Assembly: GCA_020630035.1 (NCBI GenBank)
Contig: JAHDCB010000012.1
Span: 1 to 17,906, forward strand
Direction: 5' to 3'
Length of the DNA stretch: 17,906 nucleotides
Source of the DNA: Gammaproteobacteria bacterium
GTDB lineage: Bacteria > Pseudomonadota > Gammaproteobacteria > Chromatiales > Chromatiaceae
Positions 7,212-16,047 of this stretch are shown here, one piece after another (positions within the stretch are counted from its first letter, which is position 1; every line of letters begins with the position of its first letter). The notes under the pieces were generated by a model. That model was given only the letters and a program-made list of their open reading frames with translations. It was not told the origin of the DNA and did no database searches. The translations under genes were made by a program, and so were the position numbers.

Positions 7212-7706
7212 GTGCCAATGATGTCGTTTAATCCGATTTATTTAACCTCTGACCCTGTATCAGACCCCATATCGCCGAGACAAGTGACAACCCAAACGGC
7301 GCAAGTCGTCGCATGCGATCCACATCAGGTACATCTGGTGATCCCTTTGCAAGGTCACTGCCAGTCATGTCATCAGGGAGGTTGTGGTGCAGCGTGGTTG
7401 GCACGCTTGTGGCCGCGCCGGTCTGATCCGCTGAAAATATCACGGGAGCGGGTGCCATTTCCGGTGCAGGTGGGGGATCAGGTTATTTTGACAGTGCGTC
7501 AGGCCGCGCTGGACCGTGCAGTCTGGCATTTGTATGGCTGGCCATTAGGTGGGTTGTTATCAGGCGTTGTGCTTGGCGCAGGATTCGGGAGTGAGCCGCT
7601 GAGCGTTCTGCTGAGTCTGATTGGGTTGGGTGCCGGGCTATTCTACGTCAGAGAAAGGGCGCACCATGTACGGCTGGATCATGTCAGTGTGCAGAGGCGT
7701 GACTGA
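7212..7706 (+). CDS. rseC: RseC/MucC family inner-membrane protein
   Basis: RseC is a small membrane protein of the sigma-E cluster. In E. coli it has a minor positive effect on sigma-E and is also needed, with Rsx, for SoxR reduction. The protein shows the family cysteine motif CQSCHQGGCG (C50, C53, C58), a short soluble part, and two transmembrane segments at about 108-126 and 129-146. The GTG at 7212 gives 164 residues. ATGs at 7218 and 7221, or a GTG at 7284 (VTTQTAQVVACD), are alternatives; the last would match the usual family N-terminus best, so the first 24 residues are doubtful. It starts 6 bp after rseB and is the last gene of the operon. Confidence 0.88.
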   Translation: MPMMSFNPIYLTSDPVSDPISPRQVTTQTAQVVACDPHQVHLVIPLQGHCQSCHQGGCGAAWLARLWPRRSDPLKISRERVPFPVQVGDQVILTVRQAALDRAVWHLYGWPLGGLLSGVVLGAGFGSEPLSVLLSLIGLGAGLFYVRERAHHVRLDHVSVQRRD

Positions 7707-7711
7707 AGCTC

Positions 7712-7751
7712 CCCTGAACACAGCAGGGTTAACTGGCTGCTGTGTTCAGGG
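7712..7751. terminator. Perfect hairpin between convergent rseC and the giant gene
   Basis: CCCTGAACACAGCAG (7712-7726) and its exact complement (7737-7751) form a 15-bp stem with a ten-base loop. It lies in the 62-bp gap between two convergent stop codons, so it probably ends both transcripts. There is no T run on either side, so it may act as an RNA 3'-end stabiliser or a weak terminator rather than a classical one. Confidence 0.6.
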
Positions 7752-7768
7752 TTCTCAGGTGAGGGAGG

Positions 7769-10700
7769 TTACTCGGTCATACCGTAATACAGCTTGAGGT
7801 ATTGAATAATCTCAGTGCTGTGAGGGGTTAACTCCGGTAGGTAGCGGGTCAGGGCTTCGCGTACGGCATCACTAAAGGCCACCGCATCCCCTGTTTTATT
7901 CCGGATAAAGGGCTCCAGTTTCTGGATGAGTTGCCAGTTGCTGTCGATATTTTCTGCCTTCATCGCGGCAGAAAGTGGCGCTTCTGTGGGGTCGGAAAAG
8001 TCGGGTAGCAGGCGACTGACAAAGGTGACCCGATGTAATAAACGCCAGCAGGCTGGTTTTTTCGCCGCCTGGTTTGCCTGACGCAGGGCTATCGCATTCG
8101 GGTGATCGCTTTCTGCCAGCCAGACCGGATCAATCACTTTGTTGTACAGGTCTTCAAAGTTGTCTTTGTCGCTGTCCAGATAGAAGGTCATGAACCGGTA
8201 TGCATCTACTTTGCCGGCGGCACTCACCGGGTTGCCATCGTCATCGTACAGCCGTTCCATGCCGCCTCCGGATTTCGGGCGATAGACTTGCAGGTCTCCG
8301 GGAGGATCCACAACCACTTCAACACTGAACGATTTTTCGCTTTCTTTATCGCTGGTGCGGCTGGTCGCATAGCTGCCGCCCAGTGAGGCTTCAAATTCGA
8401 GGCTGAAACCCACGCTGAAAATTTCTACATCGGTGCTGAAGTTGCCGCCGACCGAACCACCGAACGAAAAGGAACCACTGGTTGTTTCGGTACGAATATC
8501 ACTGGTCTCGGTGGTCTCTGCAAAGAAGCCACCGTCAGCGGTCCAGACATAGGTATTGACCAGGTTACGCTTAGCAAACTTGTCTGGCAGTTCGGTAGGT
8601 CGACGCTGATCGGTTCCTCCGAGTTCTCCGAAGGCTGCACCCATCTGTGGATTGACTGATGACATCACCTGTAAGGCCATTTGCGATGCTGCTCCGATGG
8701 CCTGGCTGGCTTGTGCACCTGCTGTTGATTCGCTGGCAATCGCTTCGTAATAGTTGCGCAGTTGTTGTTCTTCTCGTTGAATCCGGCGTTTGAGCGCATA
8801 GGCTTCGCGGGGCTTGAAATAGCTGTATTCGCCATAGCCTGCTGCATTGGGATAGTCAGGATCAAGTACGACGGCGCCTTGATCATCGTAACCCACCCGA
8901 CCGTCCAGGGTGCCTTGCTTCACATAACGTGGGTTAATCGGGAAGGGAATCAGATTCCAGTCTTTGGGGATATCCGGATTAGGTTGCATGCGGAATGAGA
9001 CCAGCGCGTTGTTGTGTGCCAGTCGCATGGCAAATACATCGGCTGTTTCAGACTGTACCAAAGCAAACCCCATATTGCCGGGCATCAGTCGTCGTCCGAC
9101 TGCGGGGTTAAGCTGTTTGTCCTGATCCGGACTTTCCCAGCTACCTCCCAGAGCAACGGACAGGTTACGGGAACGGTTGATGGTTGTGCCGAAACTTTGT
9201 TCATTGGCCCAGCCTGCGCCGCCTTCAAAATGTCCTCCCAACCCGGCTTCAAAGTCGGCGTCCACGGCGGATGTTGCTGTGCCAAAACCCAGAGGGGCTG
9301 TGATCAGCAAGGTATCGTTACCGGCTGAATAGTTGATGCTGGCATCAAATGAACCATCAATACTACCTTCTGTTGAGGAGGAGGCGGTATAGCTGACGCT
9401 TTCGCTTTCGACGATTTCCAGGTTGGACAGGGTTTCGACAAAAGCATAGTTTTCATATTCCGAACTCATGGAGCCATCAGTCAGGTTTTCGCTGGGTAGC
9501 GGTGCAACACCTTCGACATAACCAATGACCTGAGGGTCGAACTGTGCCTGTCCGATCCATTCAGCTACCAGGTTGCCTACCTTGTAGCCGGTGTAGAGAT
9601 ACCAACGACCTTTGCGCAGATAGCTGTAGCAACGTTTCATGACACCGCCAGTGTTGCCATCGCGATCACGTTGCATATCCCCGTATTCCTGTACCGAAGG
9701 GGTGCAGTCCACTGTACTCTGGAAGGCAGTTTCCAGGCCGGATAAGGCGGAACGGACAATGGAAGCATCGTTGCTGATCGGTGCGGTGGACAACATGATG
9801 GCTGGTTTTTGATCGCCGTCGGGTAAATCCAGGTGACAGCCGCCTAAACCATTGTCATACAGTTTATTTGCCTGGTTCTCGGTGGATGCTTCATCGAAGG
9901 TGTAATAGGCAATCAGGTCTTGCTTTTCGCCTTTGAGTCGACCAAACAGATTGTCCAGCAATTGCTCCTGAGAGCGAACGTTGCGCCAGATACGGATCTC
10001 TTCCAGCATGCCGTTGAATAATTCATGACTTGCACCGTTCCGGAGTGTGCCACCGAGACTGAACTGAGTATTGCCCCAGCCTTGTTGTTGCCAGGTGGAA
10101 GCATTGTCAGTGACTTGCGTGGAAACCGGCATGCCGTTAATCGTCAGCGTGAGCTGACTGCCAGTAGGATCAGGATTTCTGGTCCGTTGTGCGCCTTGTA
10201 TCCTGCCGTGGCTGTCGCCTTTACTGTCGGTAGCGACATTGCCTTCCTGTTCTTCAAATTGCCACCAGCCGATCAGTCCTTGTTCGTTGCCATCAATAGC
10301 GGCCGCAATCTGGGCTGCACTGCGTGCTGTTTGCCATAACCGGACTTCGCTGATGGTTCCCTGTGTGTAAGCAGTTCTGCCTCCGGGCATCGTAATGCGA
10401 CCGATTTCCAGATTATCGCGATGGCCTGATGGTGCCTGACCGTTGTAGCGGCTGGTACCTGCGGTTTTTCCATCAATGTAGAAGGTAATATCTACCCATT
10501 CTTCAAGGTCGACCGACTCTATCATTTCCAGTTGTTGCGTCTGTACCTTGCCGTCGGCGTCGGTGAACTCAAAGCTCTGGGTCCCTTTTTTCTCGCTCTG
10601 AGTCATGCCCTTTTTACGTGTTACGGCAATTTTATGGAATGCACCGGCCTGCAGGGAATGGGTTGAGCGATAATCATGACGTTTGCCGTCACTGTCTTCA

Positions 10701-13700
10701 AAGGTAAAGCGCAGTTTGCCGCCTGGTTCCAGTGCTAACTGGTAAGGGACGCTCTGGCCGGTCTGCTCCAGGCGCCCCTTGCTGAGCAAGCCGTGGGTGC
10801 GGCTGGTCTGGGGCACTTGTACAAACAGTTCCAGTGTTAAGTCGTCGAGGATGTCAAGTGCATAACTCCGGCCACAATCCAGGTAGTCATCGCCGCCATC
10901 AAAACGCAGGGCATATGATTGAGCAAAGGTACAGGCCAGATGGTTCCAGTGGTTAGCTTCTATGGCGGTAGTGCTGCGTAAGATTTGCTGGCCTGCGTGG
11001 TGGTGATCCTGACCAGCGCTGACTCCGGCTACCAGATGGTAATGCCGCAAGCTGACGCAAGAGGCTGACCGGGTTGGATTGCCCCGGATGACACCGTGGT
11101 AGCCGTTGCCACTGCGATCCAGTGGCTCTCCATCTGCAAAGGTGTAATGGGCTGACAGGCCGGTTTCGTCTCTGTAAGCCCGGCGGTACTGACCTAACTG
11201 GACGGCTTCCTGAGAGCGGGCGTAATTCCAGATACGGACCTCATCGACATGGCCTTTCATCCCACTGTCGGCGTTGATCCGGGCTCCGATGGTAAAGCCT
11301 GTCTGGTTGATTCCGGTCGGATTGCCAATGCCGTCGTGGAATTGTTCATTACCGTCAATCAGTAGCTGGCAGTTTTTATTCTCTGCATTCCATACGCAGG
11401 CGACGTGATACCAGGTCTCTTTTTGAGGAAGAAAGTCGGACGCCTTCTGATAGGCAGTGCCTTGGTGTTGAATAGTCAGTTGTAGCTTATGTGTACTGCT
11501 GCTGTTGGTCAGCAGTTGCATGAAATGCTGGCTGTCTCTGGAAACATGAAACACGCGTTTCCAGTTTTCCATTGCTGTGAAGTAGACCCAGCATTCGACG
11601 GTGAAGCTGTGATCGAAGTTGGACAGATCATCTGCCAGCGGATAGTTGATCTGGTCGTTGCCATCGAACGCAAATCCCATCTGACTTTCGGCTTGTTCCA
11701 GGCCGAGGAAGTAAGCAGATTGAGGCCCGTTGTAATGCAGCAGGCGGGCTTGTTTGTTGGCGACACTGGGATTTGCCCAGCCTTCCAGAGTGAGATTGGC
11801 TTCCGGGGCGAAGCGATGCAATTCGGTGGTGGTGGTCAGTCGGTGCTCGTCACCATCAAAATAATATGCTTGTCCGGGTGCATCAGCGATCCACTGGCTA
11901 TTGATACCACGAATCAATCGACTGGCATTGCCATCGGGAACTTGTTTGCTACCTTGCAGCACGGCTATCTGGGTAGAACCCTGTGTCAGGCTGTAACTCT
12001 GTGGAGTGACCGTGGCAGTGACATCTGCGGGCAATTCGGTCTGGCCGTTCACAATGGCAGCAAAATCACTGAGATTGCGCGGCAGATTCTGCCATGTTTC
12101 AGTCAACTTAAGACCAGGGTTAGCGACTGTCAGGGTACAGGTGTCAGCTTCTTTTCCGGCAGTTATGCTGATCGTCACGTTATCCAGGTGTGAACCGGCT
12201 GAACGGGCTAAAAAGACGATGCGATCACTGCCATGACTGATTTCAAAGCGAGCACGTGCGACGTTGACATCCAGATACCCGGCTAACAATTGCCCTTCAG
12301 TACTACGGTAATAAGTGGTTAGCTTGCCAGTGGCACTGTCGAATAATAAGGGTGTATCTTCTGATTTGGCAAAGGCCAGTACTGCACCACTGATGGTCAA
12401 GCCAGCCAGGTCGCTATGCACACGATCCATCGCCAAGCTGATTTCACCTTGTCCACCACCGCTTAACAGATTGAGTTCAGATTTTTTGTTTAATAACAGG
12501 TTCTGTTTATCAATGAGGTCTGCTTCTTTTTGTCGCAGTAGTACTTCATCAGCCAGCATTTTATTCAGGCTGGTTGTGACGGTTGCAAAGGTTTGTTCTT
12601 TATTTCCTATCTGATTTTCAAGGTTGCTGACTGTATTATTGCAAGGGTCTGTTTTAATCAGGCGGAACTTGTCGTAGTTGGCTGATGGGTTTCCGATTCT
12701 TTTCAGGCGACCAGAAGAGATGGCGAGGGGTAAATCTTCATCACCTCCACTGTGGCTGCCTTTGAGTGAAATATAATCGTTACTATGAAAAGATACCGTA
12801 ACAATTTTGTCAGCCAGCCTCCAGCTGTCGTCAAGGCCAACATTCGAGTTATCACTCTTGACGGATAATTTCTGGCCGGCGCGACGATACAAATAGTATG
12901 TGCTATGCCAGTTTCGTGATTCAAATCTGAACTCTTCAGCGGCGCTTGCCTGTGAAGTTTCAACCAGATAAGTTCCATTAAAATCAATGTATTTACCTGT
13001 CGCTTTATTCTGATAACGACACCAGTAATTATGGAGGTTATTGCGGGCGTTGTTGAGTTGGGTTTGTAGTTTGGGAATTTCGGTTTCGAGGTTTTGTTTC
13101 TGTGTTTGTAAGGAACCTTTACCAGCGAGCGCTGCCCGGGCGGTTTCAATTTCATCCGATAACCGTTCAATATCCTGGTTCAGGCCGCGAATGGTACCTT
13201 CCAGTTGGCTGATAGCACTGGCATCACCAGCGTTTTCTGGTCGTTTCAGTACAGGCAATGCTAGTGCATCCGGTGTTTGCGCCAGGCGCCCATAGCGTGA
13301 AACTGCAAAATCCACTGTGGCCAGAGCTGTACTCTCAGGCTGATTATCTGCCATAGTGGGTGCAGCCAGCATGACCCGGGCATTTTTTTTCATTGGTTTG
13401 CTCTGCCCGTCATAGCCAGTCGCAGTGGATTCCTGTTGATAGTACAGGCGGGCAGATAATCCCCCGGTCACAGTCCTCGGGCCGGAGTGGTCGATTATGA
13501 GAGGTTCCGGAAGGTCAGTTTCCTCAACAACTTGCTGTTTTTTCTCGACTGTAATGTTTCGTTCCAGAGTAAATTCGGCTTCTTTCCAGTGAGGACTGCC
13601 GTGTAATGTGCCCTGATGATTATGGCCTGACTGATCTGACAGGTGATTGCCGTTGCCTTCTTCAAAGGTATATAAAAAAACCAGTCCTGATTCGTTACCC

Positions 13701-15940
13701 TGCAGGCGTTGTTTCATCTGTTTCTGAATGTTAGTTGTGCTTTGCACAGTATTCCAGAAGCATACCTCTGCAATATCACCTTTAAATGCATATTGCGCGC
13801 GACCCTCGCTGGCTCCGGCGCCAATGCGCAACGGTTTATCAGGGTTGTGTTGCATTGTTGCAGTTTGTGTGCCGGCAGCGACACCATCAACAAATAACCG
13901 CATTGTGGAACCGTCGTAAGTTGCGGCCAGGTGAACCCACTGGTTAACAACAACCTGGGGGCCTGATAATGTCTTCCAGTGGCTGCCTACGCCGATCCAG
14001 AATGACCATCGGTTATCAGGTGCGGCATACAGGATAAAGCCTTGAGAGGGTGAGCCGTTTCGGAATGTAACAGGTGAGCGATAACTACCTTGGCCACCCG
14101 TGACTCTGGCCCAGAGTGCTATAGTAAATGTGTTTGTTGAAAAACGCTGACTATAAGGTATGTCGACATGGTTGGAACCGTTAAAAGATAAACATTTAGG
14201 AGTAAATGATTCCTGAACGACTTCTGTTATTGTCTGAGTCTTGACAGGTGCCGGTGCCTGAGCAACTTTAATCGGGTCGGTTTGTTTAGCTACTAACGCA
14301 AAGCTGCTGCGGCGTATAGAAGGGTGGTCGCCGAGGGGAGCATCAGATGCGATCCAGACTGTTTCGCCCTGAGTGATGCCGTCATGACCATGACCTGTCT
14401 GATCGGATATGCGGGTGCCGCTTCCTTCATCAAAACGATAATAAGCCTTCAGGCCGGGTTCATCGCCAATGAGTCGTCGATTTTTGTTTGTTTGCAGATC
14501 GAATTCAGAGCGCGCATAGTCCCAGACGCGTGCTTCATCTATGCAACCTGAAAATAAGCGGTTTTCTGCCCGGTTAGATCCAAATTTAAATGACTTGAAG
14601 AGAGCAGTCAGTGCAATATTGCTGGTGTGAGTCGTGTTACCGTCAAGGTAAGCGCACAGTGTTTTGCTATCGTAGCTGACGGCGATATGTTGCCAATCTG
14701 TTTTTGCTGCACCGATATCAACACTTTTTGTTGTATGATTAAAGCGATAGCGTCCCTGGCCATTAAAGTCAATCTGAAATGAGTTGGTATCTCCACCTTT
14801 TAAAGAGGCGAACATGCCGGTATATGAGGTTTGGTTGATACGTTCTGGCTTAACCCACAGTTCGATGGTAAATGCGTTGGTATTCCATGTTGCAATATCG
14901 GCTGCTACATGACCTTTGCCTGCTAAGCTGAGGCAAGATTCTGCAAAGCCACGCTGGCTTATTGCCGGAATCAGAGGCAGACCGGTAAACGGACAATTTC
15001 CGGGTTGGCGCTCCAGAACAGCGTTTTGATATTGCGAGTCCGGGCTGGTGTAGAGTTGGGTGCCTGCCGGGTTGAACAGGCCGTCGCCACTCACTTCCAG
15101 ATTAAAACTGTCAATCTGATCTGAAACGCTGTTGTGGCTGAAGATTTGCCAGCGTTTGACGCTGGAGACTTCGGTGGGTAACTGTAGTACGGAAAAACGG
15201 CCCTGTTGCAGATTCCGGATAAAGGCCAGCTCCTGAGTAGGTTCGAAGAAGGGGCGGCCTTCCATATCCTTGGCCCCCAGGCTGTCGGTGGCTCCCGCTG
15301 GTTGGGTTTTGTGCCGTGAACGCCGATACCGTACTTCCAGTTTTGGCTGTAGTCTGTCACCTGCGAGGATGAATCGGTCACACAACAGAGTGTTGTGAAC
15401 CAAGGGAACTCTGACGCCTTCACTCAGGACGAATTCAGCTTTTGCCCGGGTGCCGTCCCCTGAAGCACTGCCTGTTTGCAGTTTGTAAACCATATCAGCG
15501 TGGTCTGTGGGCAAAGACTGACGAAAGACAAAAATATGTTTGTTGTCAGAAAATACCTGGAAAGGTGCATCTGCCGTCAGTCGGGCTGTGGTAGACAAAA
15601 AACCATCAATTTCTTCGGGTCGTAATGTGCCTGGTTTTGCTTCTGACCTCCCACCTTTTTTGACCAGTGGCATGGGTGTTGCACCCGCTATGCTATAGCC
15701 AACCTGTTCAATCTCACTGGGGAAGCGTAGCTCCGCCGGGTCTTCAGGCCAGTAGTTGACGTCAAGTTCGCCTTTTGCGGCATCCGCGCGGCTCATATCC
15801 AGCACGGCGTAATGAATCCGGCGCTGGTCGTCCATCGCAAAGGCGACTACGGTGCCTCGGTGGTTGATTGTGGCAGTGTATTGATAGGCTTTGTCTGAAT
15901 AGCTTTTGATGAGTTGTTGGGTAGCGTTATAGGTCGCCAT
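7769..15940 (-). CDS. Giant multidomain LamG-repeat protein, function unknown
   Basis: This unbroken 2723-residue protein belongs to no named family I recognise. Residues 1-330 are unidentified. LamG-like (concanavalin-fold) domains cover about 335-530 and 583-782. A coiled coil (905-970), a ricin-like beta-trefoil candidate (971-1098) and a second coiled coil (1100-1160) follow. Residues 1163-1345 are beta-rich and unidentified. A third LamG domain (1356-2040) is split by complete LamG domains at about 1420-1622 and 1676-1918. LamG signatures recur five times: a start such as LRFDGGDDYLD, a middle such as WVHLAATYDG with DG after it, and an end such as DEVRIWNYARS with YYRFDEGSG. Residues 2050-2723 have two Ser/Gly/Thr-rich alternating segments (about 2178-2268 and 2466-2545) that resemble membrane-inserting hairpins of pore-forming proteins, though I see no MACPF signature. 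There is no signal peptide, membrane anchor or sorting signal. GGAG at 15950-15953 supports the start. The gene lies between rseC and mucD, on the opposite strand. Adhesin, toxin or surface protein are all possible; none is shown. Confidence 0.85.
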   Translation of the reverse strand: MATYNATQQLIKSYSDKAYQYTATINHRGTVVAFAMDDQRRIHYAVLDMSRADAAKGELDVNYWPEDPAELRFPSEIEQVGYSIAGATPMPLVKKGGRSEAKPGTLRPEEIDGFLSTTARLTADAPFQVFSDNKHIFVFRQSLPTDHADMVYKLQTGSASGDGTRAKAEFVLSEGVRVPLVHNTLLCDRFILAGDRLQPKLEVRYRRSRHKTQPAGATDSLGAKDMEGRPFFEPTQELAFIRNLQQGRFSVLQLPTEVSSVKRWQIFSHNSVSDQIDSFNLEVSGDGLFNPAGTQLYTSPDSQYQNAVLERQPGNCPFTGLPLIPAISQRGFAESCLSLAGKGHVAADIATWNTNAFTIELWVKPERINQTSYTGMFASLKGGDTNSFQIDFNGQGRYRFNHTTKSVDIGAAKTDWQHIAVSYDSKTLCAYLDGNTTHTSNIALTALFKSFKFGSNRAENRLFSGCIDEARVWDYARSEFDLQTNKNRRLIGDEPGLKAYYRFDEGSGTRISDQTGHGHDGITQGETVWIASDAPLGDHPSIRRSSFALVAKQTDPIKVAQAPAPVKTQTITEVVQESFTPKCLSFNGSNHVDIPYSQRFSTNTFTIALWARVTGGQGSYRSPVTFRNGSPSQGFILYAAPDNRWSFWIGVGSHWKTLSGPQVVVNQWVHLAATYDGSTMRLFVDGVAAGTQTATMQHNPDKPLRIGAGASEGRAQYAFKGDIAEVCFWNTVQSTTNIQKQMKQRLQGNESGLVFLYTFEEGNGNHLSDQSGHNHQGTLHGSPHWKEAEFTLERNITVEKKQQVVEETDLPEPLIIDHSGPRTVTGGLSARLYYQQESTATGYDGQSKPMKKNARVMLAAPTMADNQPESTALATVDFAVSRYGRLAQTPDALALPVLKRPENAGDASAISQLEGTIRGLNQDIERLSDEIETARAALAGKGSLQTQKQNLETEIPKLQTQLNNARNNLHNYWCRYQNKATGKYIDFNGTYLVETSQASAAEEFRFESRNWHSTYYLYRRAGQKLSVKSDNSNVGLDDSWRLADKIVTVSFHSNDYISLKGSHSGGDEDLPLAISSGRLKRIGNPSANYDKFRLIKTDPCNNTVSNLENQIGNKEQTFATVTTSLNKMLADEVLLRQKEADLIDKQNLLLNKKSELNLLSGGGQGEISLAMDRVHSDLAGLTISGAVLAFAKSEDTPLLFDSATGKLTTYYRSTEGQLLAGYLDVNVARARFEISHGSDRIVFLARSAGSHLDNVTISITAGKEADTCTLTVANPGLKLTETWQNLPRNLSDFAAIVNGQTELPADVTATVTPQSYSLTQGSTQIAVLQGSKQVPDGNASRLIRGINSQWIADAPGQAYYFDGDEHRLTTTTELHRFAPEANLTLEGWANPSVANKQARLLHYNGPQSAYFLGLEQAESQMGFAFDGNDQINYPLADDLSNFDHSFTVECWVYFTAMENWKRVFHVSRDSQHFMQLLTNSSSTHKLQLTIQHQGTAYQKASDFLPQKETWYHVACVWNAENKNCQLLIDGNEQFHDGIGNPTGINQTGFTIGARINADSGMKGHVDEVRIWNYARSQEAVQLGQYRRAYRDETGLSAHYTFADGEPLDRSGNGYHGVIRGNPTRSASCVSLRHYHLVAGVSAGQDHHHAGQQILRSTTAIEANHWNHLACTFAQSYALRFDGGDDYLDCGRSYALDILDDLTLELFVQVPQTSRTHGLLSKGRLEQTGQSVPYQLALEPGGKLRFTFEDSDGKRHDYRSTHSLQAGAFHKIAVTRKKGMTQSEKKGTQSFEFTDADGKVQTQQLEMIESVDLEEWVDITFYIDGKTAGTSRYNGQAPSGHRDNLEIGRITMPGGRTAYTQGTISEVRLWQTARSAAQIAAAIDGNEQGLIGWWQFEEQEGNVATDSKGDSHGRIQGAQRTRNPDPTGSQLTLTINGMPVSTQVTDNASTWQQQGWGNTQFSLGGTLRNGASHELFNGMLEEIRIWRNVRSQEQLLDNLFGRLKGEKQDLIAYYTFDEASTENQANKLYDNGLGGCHLDLPDGDQKPAIMLSTAPISNDASIVRSALSGLETAFQSTVDCTPSVQEYGDMQRDRDGNTGGVMKRCYSYLRKGRWYLYTGYKVGNLVAEWIGQAQFDPQVIGYVEGVAPLPSENLTDGSMSSEYENYAFVETLSNLEIVESESVSYTASSSTEGSIDGSFDASINYSAGNDTLLITAPLGFGTATSAVDADFEAGLGGHFEGGAGWANEQSFGTTINRSRNLSVALGGSWESPDQDKQLNPAVGRRLMPGNMGFALVQSETADVFAMRLAHNNALVSFRMQPNPDIPKDWNLIPFPINPRYVKQGTLDGRVGYDDQGAVVLDPDYPNAAGYGEYSYFKPREAYALKRRIQREEQQLRNYYEAIASESTAGAQASQAIGAASQMALQVMSSVNPQMGAAFGELGGTDQRRPTELPDKFAKRNLVNTYVWTADGGFFAETTETSDIRTETTSGSFSFGGSVGGNFSTDVEIFSVGFSLEFEASLGGSYATSRTSDKESEKSFSVEVVVDPPGDLQVYRPKSGGGMERLYDDDGNPVSAAGKVDAYRFMTFYLDSDKDNFEDLYNKVIDPVWLAESDHPNAIALRQANQAAKKPACWRLLHRVTFVSRLLPDFSDPTEAPLSAAMKAENIDSNWQLIQKLEPFIRNKTGDAVAFSDAVREALTRYLPELTPHSTEIIQYLKLYYGMTE

Positions 15941-15949
15941 GTGGTGTTT

Positions 15950-15953
15950 CTCC
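15950..15953 (-). promoter_or_regulatory. Ribosome binding site of the giant gene
   Basis: On the - strand GGAGAAACACCAC precedes the ATG at 15940, so GGAG has nine bases of spacing. This supports the chosen start and argues against a longer N-terminus carrying a signal peptide. Confidence 0.6.
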
Positions 15954-16018
15954 GTAAATCCTGACGGGATTTGGCATTATTGACAGGCTGCTGACTTGAT
16001 TCGACGCAGGAATTCCCG

Positions 16019-16047
16019 ATTCTATTCGGAATATTATTTTTCTTCAA
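16019..16047 (-). promoter_or_regulatory. Sigma-70-type promoter of the giant gene
   Basis: Read on the - strand, TTGAAG and TAGAAT are separated by exactly 17 bp, each matching its consensus hexamer at four or five positions, with an A/T-rich spacer. Transcription would start near 16012, giving a leader of about 70 nt. A 7-bp inverted repeat (CTATTCG at 16022-16028, CGAATAG at 16050-16056) brackets the spacer and -35 box and overlaps the -10 box, so a repressor could act here. Confidence 0.5.

Noticed and set aside
11489..12193. A 234-codon open frame on + inside the giant gene
   Set aside because: It is antisense to a continuous LamG-type coding region with clear domain signatures, has no recognisable motif, and is explained by codon composition of the other strand.
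9821..14938. LamG domains as recent DNA tandem repeats
   Set aside because: The domains match only at the level of short protein signatures; the nucleotide sequences have diverged, so this is an old duplication and not a repeat array.
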